Assembly: GCA_024684665.1 (NCBI GenBank)
Contig: JAIKWN010000146.1
Location: forward strand, 1-8,060
DNA: 8,060 nucleotides
Origin: Clostridiales bacterium
Lineage (GTDB): Bacteria > Bacillota_A > Clostridia > Christensenellales > Aristaeellaceae
Reading direction: 5' to 3'
A program made the position numbers and the translations under genes. Under the pieces are notes generated by a model. That model saw only the letters and a list, made by a program, of their open reading frames with translations, had not been told where the DNA came from and searched no databases. Each line of letters starts with the position of its first letter. The first letter of the stretch is position 1. This document shows, one piece after another, positions 5,931 to 8,060 of this stretch.

Positions 5931-6959
5931 TTACTGGGTTATTGTTTCTTCCGTCTCCCCGTTCAGCGTGAAAATCACATCTTCGGCGCTTTCATTCTCC
6001 CTAAGACGCCGGCAGAAAAGCATGAACCGTCCGTTTTCGTTGATGTAACTGCATGTAACGAGTACGAGGAGATCATCCTCCCCCGTGACCTCAAAAGGCA
6101 CCGTCCAGTAGGAACGCGCGCGCACCTCCGACAGATACGCCTCGGCGTCCTCCTCGGAAGCGTAGCCGTTGCGCAAAAGATCAAAGAACCACCGGTTGTC
6201 TTCGTTCATGGAGGCGTCAAAAGCCGCAAACGGGACGTACAGCTCGGGATTCTCGTCGTAAATCGTCCGGAAGCTGATGAGAGGATACTGCCTCAGGTGG
6301 TTTTCATCGAGGAAGCGCCTGAGACCGCCGAACATGGCGCGCCCTCTCGTGGCATGGCCGTGAACCATAAGGATCCGGTCCCTGGGCCAGATGTTTCCGA
6401 TGGGGTTTACAAACAGCGCTCCGTTTACGTCCTTTTTTCGGTTGAATCCATGGTTCAGGTAATACTCGAGATCCCGCCGCACTACCGGATAGTCGATATC
6501 CGGCCCGCAGGTCAGCCAGCCCACCACATCCGGGTTCACCGCGTAGAGGAGCTCAAAATCCTCCTGCATTGCCGGAGGTTCCAGGGGAACCGGCGTTGCT
6601 GTGGGGACGGCTTTTTCGGGTGCTTCCTCAGGTGATTCCTTCCCGTCCTCCCGGGAACGTGTGGAGAACAGCCCCTCAAGAAGGCTTTCCAGCGGGGACT
6701 GCTGCTTCTCCTCCGTCCCGTCATACTGGACCGCCTCGCCCGTAACGCCCGAAACGTCAATGCTTTCCGCGGCCGCCGAGGCAAAGGGCAGGAAAGCGCT
6801 GCTTCTCGGCGGATACAGGGATTTCAGATCCTCTTTCGTCAGGGAAGCCCGGACAAAACTATAGAGGTCCGTGGCGGCAAGGACGCCCGCGACCGCAAGC
6901 GCGGCGATCATGAGGACGGTCAGCGCCCGGTACAGCTTTTTGCGCATGGAAGCGCTCAT
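5931..6959 (-). CDS. srtB: Class B sortase
   Basis: A 342-residue class B sortase, a membrane-bound transpeptidase that cuts a C-terminal sorting motif and joins the protein to a nucleophile on the wall or on another pilin. It has a basic N-terminus (MRKKLYR, 5-11), one membrane segment (about 12-30), and a long linker (31-130) rich in Ser, Glu and Pro that ends in PTATPVPLEPP. The catalytic domain (about 132-320) has NPDVVGWLTC and IDYPVV, EYYLNHGFNRK, the predicted catalytic histidine H202 in MVHGHATRGRAMFGGL, cysteine C303 in LVTCSY, and arginine R311. Class B sortases are usually about 250 residues, so the linker makes this one long. The ATG overlaps the stop of the surface-protein gene (ATGA, 6956-6959), with AAAGGAG about 11 bases upstream; M5 is a possible alternative start. 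The neighbour with its IPITG motif is the probable substrate. Confidence 0.93.
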   Translation of the reverse strand: MSASMRKKLYRALTVLMIAALAVAGVLAATDLYSFVRASLTKEDLKSLYPPRSSAFLPFASAAAESIDVSGVTGEAVQYDGTEEKQQSPLESLLEGLFSTRSREDGKESPEEAPEKAVPTATPVPLEPPAMQEDFELLYAVNPDVVGWLTCGPDIDYPVVRRDLEYYLNHGFNRKKDVNGALFVNPIGNIWPRDRILMVHGHATRGRAMFGGLRRFLDENHLRQYPLISFRTIYDENPELYVPFAAFDASMNEDNRWFFDLLRNGYASEEDAEAYLSEVRARSYWTVPFEVTGEDDLLVLVTCSYINENGRFMLFCRRLRENESAEDVIFTLNGETEETITQ

Positions 6960-8060
6960 ACGTCGTCACGCTCCTTTCGGCGCAGCTTCCTTCTCCCGGC
7001 TTCGCAGCAGAGGGCGATCGCGAGGCAGAAGACCATTGCCCAGGTCTTTTTCGCCGGATCGCCATGGCCGGTGATGGGAATATCGCTGTAGAGGTTCATA
7101 ATGACGCAGTTGATGATCCGCTGTCCGTCCGCGTCGATGTTGACGATTTCATTATAACGGCTCTTCGACTTGCCTCCGACGGACACGGAATAGCGCGGCC
7201 AGTAATGCGCAGATTCATAATCCGCTTCCTCGATGGAATACCGGATCCCGTCCGGAACACCGTGAATCATGACGTAATCCCTGTGCTTCAGCGTAAAGGT
7301 CACGGATCCGTCGCTGGCTGTGCGGTAATTGCGGTATCCAACGAAGTTTCTTGTAGTGGTCGTGGAGCCGTCGGCTTTGGTTGTCGTTGAGATGGTTCCA
7401 TAGGCGGCTACAAACTGCCAGTTGCGCAGGGGGACCCAATCGTCGCTGTCCGGCGCTTTCTCGGAACCCTCATCCGCCTCGGTTGCCCGGCGTTCAAAGG
7501 TCACTTTGACGCGGAACTCCTGCGTGGCGCTGGAGCCCGTTCCGGTGACGCTCTTCGCAACGGAGAGTGAGGTTGCCCGGTACTCATCCTCGAACATGGG
7601 CACGCCCGTAGAAGTGCCTACCGGCTCAATCTCCGCCTGGAGTCTGTCGCTGGAATCCATATAAACGTGGATATAGACCTTATACTCTTTTGTGGTCTGG
7701 TACTGTTTATTGATATCGTAGTTGATGTAACTGTAGATTTCATCTGTCTGGCGGACGGTATAGATATACGTACGTCCAATCAGGTTCCCTGCGCTGTCGA
7801 ATTCCGGTTCCGTAACGCTTACTACATTCCCGTCCGCGTCAACGATTTTCCCATCCGCGTCTCTGTGGATTCCTTTCAGTGTTTCCTCGGTCGTAAACGT
7901 AATCCCGTTGAAGGGAATACGGAGCGAACGGTACTGGTTCGTCCTCTTCGGTCCCGAATAGGAGAAAACCGCGCGGTTCGTTCTCGTCTGCTGTGATTTG
8001 GGTGCGTCATCCGGAGGAACCAGCTCAATTTTAAAATAGGTGCCCGTGTTCGGATAGTAG
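6956..8060 (-). CDS. Pilin-like surface protein with FctA-like and Cna-B/DUF7601-like domains and IPITG sorting signal, C-terminal part
   Basis: The frame is open to the right edge with no stop, so the 367 residues seen are the C-terminal part of a larger protein. Positions below count from the in-window Met at 7658-7660, which is not the true start. Upstream of it and up to about residue 27 is an FctA/Spy0128-like pilin domain (IPFNGITFTTEETLKG, TYIYTVRQ, INYDINKQYQTTKEYKVYIHV, closing in MFEDEY). Next comes a Cna-B/DUF7601-like domain (about 29-191) with TSLSVAKSVTG, SVTFTLKHRDYVMIHGVPDG, YSIEEADY and NCVIMNLYSD; K36, E144 or E145, and N189 are placed to make an isopeptide bond. The end is a sorting signal: IPITG (194-198), a membrane segment (about 205-221) and a basic tail RRKLRRKER. 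It is probably a major pilin or adhesin, anchored or polymerised by the overlapping class B sortase. Confidence 0.85.
   Translation of the reverse strand, partial: YYPNTGTYFKIELVPPDDAPKSQQTRTNRAVFSYSGPKRTNQYRSLRIPFNGITFTTEETLKGIHRDADGKIVDADGNVVSVTEPEFDSAGNLIGRTYIYTVRQTDEIYSYINYDINKQYQTTKEYKVYIHVYMDSSDRLQAEIEPVGTSTGVPMFEDEYRATSLSVAKSVTGTGSSATQEFRVKVTFERRATEADEGSEKAPDSDDWVPLRNWQFVAAYGTISTTTKADGSTTTTRNFVGYRNYRTASDGSVTFTLKHRDYVMIHGVPDGIRYSIEEADYESAHYWPRYSVSVGGKSKSRYNEIVNIDADGQRIINCVIMNLYSDIPITGHGDPAKKTWAMVFCLAIALCCEAGRRKLRRKERDDV
7067..7081 (-). other. IPITG cell-wall sorting motif
   Basis: These codons encode I-P-I-T-G, a variant of LPXTG, about seven residues before the hydrophobic segment (about 6998-7042) and a basic tail. 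Motif, membrane segment and charged tail in this order are the standard tripartite sorting signal. Cleavage would be expected between T and G. The motif is unlike the NPQTN of S. aureus SrtB substrates and closer to the PXTG-type motifs known for clostridial class B sortases. Confidence 0.8.

Noticed and set aside
5910..5940. A possible terminator after the sortase gene, from AACCC and GGGTT arms around the palindrome CCTGCAGG.
   Set aside because: The stem is only about five bases with a long loop and has no T-tract after it on the minus strand, so it is not a convincing intrinsic terminator; readthrough into the branching enzyme gene remains possible.

Overview
The window looks like chromosomal DNA of a GC-rich member of the Clostridia (Firmicutes). 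The evidence is the gene order plsX-acpP-rnc-smc, strong AGGAGG-type ribosome binding sites, a sortase with a sortable surface protein (a Gram-positive trait), and third-position G/C-rich codons. A genus cannot be fixed from the sequence alone. Every gene I can support lies on the minus strand, so transcription runs from base 8060 toward base 1. The window is almost fully coding, with no gene-free stretch above about 110 bases and no RNA gene, IS element or CRISPR array.

Region 1 (8060-5931) is a cell-surface module. It holds the C-terminal 367 residues of a pilin-like or adhesin protein: an FctA/Spy0128-like domain, a Cna-B/DUF7601-like isopeptide domain, an IPITG sorting motif, a membrane segment and a basic tail. 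A class B sortase overlaps it by four bases (ATGA) and probably attaches or polymerises it.

Region 2 (5930-5827) is the only real intergenic gap. It carries a good sigma-A-type promoter (TTGAAA, 17 bases, TAAGAT), a 10-bp palindrome in the promoter spacer, and a 22-bp inverted repeat in the predicted leader, followed by a strong Shine-Dalgarno.

Region 3 (5826-1) is a run of seven tightly packed genes. They are a eukaryotic-type (GH13_8-like) glycogen branching enzyme, a secreted phosphodiester glycosidase (NAGPA family), a SpoU/TrmH-family RNA methyltransferase with a TTG start, plsX, acpP, rnc, and the first 28 codons of smc. Gaps between them run from -4 to 40 bases, so one transcript from the promoter at 5883-5911 could cover all seven. 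This would link storage-polysaccharide and envelope genes to phospholipid synthesis (PlsX, ACP), RNA processing (RNase III) and chromosome condensation (SMC).

The most interesting points are the eukaryotic-type branching enzyme translationally coupled to a secreted glycosidase at the head of a housekeeping operon, the palindromes at its promoter, an acyl carrier protein lacking the usual acidic recognition residues of helix II, and the FctA-type surface protein paired with a class B sortase. I see no clearly undescribed system; these are unusual combinations of known families.
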